From assembly GCF_014842255.1 (NCBI RefSeq), contig NZ_JACYVH010000001.1, forward strand, positions 1-61,808: a stretch of DNA of 61,808 nucleotides, given 5' to 3'. Each line of letters starts with the position of its first letter. Positions within the stretch are counted from its first letter, which is position 1. A program made the position numbers and the translations under genes. The notes below the pieces were generated by a model that saw only the letters and a list, made by a program, of their open reading frames with translations, ran no database searches and had not been told where the DNA came from. Source of the DNA: Frigoribacterium sp. CFBP 13712. Its GTDB lineage: Bacteria > Actinomycetota > Actinomycetes > Actinomycetales > Microbacteriaceae. This document shows, in pieces, positions 61,797 through 61,808 of this stretch.

Positions 61797-61808
61797 CGAG
61801 CCGCCCGA

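Overview
The window is a gene-dense, roughly 70 percent G+C chromosomal segment of a high-GC actinobacterium. The order aceE-fasR-fabD-fabH-acpP-fabF-DUF3145, the CE1758/CE1759 flavin pair, the hrcA-dnaJ-rsmE-hinT-phoH-ybeY-corC-era block and the comEA-comEC-holA-rpsT-lepA-hemW block are what I would expect in Micrococcales. Microbacteriaceae is my best guess for the family; it is an inference from gene order and protein style, not a database result. There is no insertion sequence, prophage, CRISPR array or rRNA. Nearly everything is core metabolism and information processing.

Layout. 1-9.4 kb: the end of a membrane protein, tRNA-Val, a peroxiredoxin, pyruvate dehydrogenase E1 (aceE), and the type II fatty-acid synthase cluster under the PucR-type regulator FasR, closed by a large hairpin shared with convergent DUF3145. 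9.5-17.4 kb: an unusual family A DNA polymerase, an LLM monooxygenase with its FMN reductase, a repeat locus, a CAU-anticodon tRNA, a glycosyltransferase, a DMT transporter, peptide deformylase and tRNA-Asn. 17.5-25 kb: a complete oligopeptide ABC importer operon with an extra ATPase and a 2-hydroxyacid dehydrogenase at its end. 25-34.3 kb: dnaG, dgt, dusB, a YbaK-type deacylase, a three-gene operon (DUF559 protein, DsbA-like protein, 59-aa protein), a second repeat locus and glyS. 34.4-41.9 kb: a class V aminotransferase divergent from LysR, a lipoprotein, uppS-recO, a TRIC-type channel, a third repeat locus, and leuA with a leucine-rich leader peptide. 41.9-51.3 kb: a NarL-type two-component system and the operons era-corC-ybeY-phoH-hinT and rsmE-dnaJ-hrcA, with a CIRCE operator before hrcA. 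51.4-61.8 kb: a DUF4870 protein, hemW-DUF1990-lepA, an aminotransferase, rpsT, and holA-comEC-comEA.

Three patterns cut across the genes. (1) Seven copies of an element exactly 85 bp long, framed by inverted copies of GTCGGCAACTCCTGC, sit in three intergenic loci. Most interiors are unrelated in sequence. Each locus lies beyond a G+C-rich low-complexity tract that abuts a stop codon. I could not assign it to a known element, and it is the best candidate here for something undescribed. (2) A directional 14-mer, GGAGGCGCGGGTCG, occurs ten times exactly and its 9-bp core about forty times, in hairpins, intergenic DNA and coding sequence. (3) At least eleven starts follow TANNNT plus 6-7 nt plus ATG/GTG, the signature of leaderless transcripts. 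This changes several start choices and includes the leuA leader peptide.
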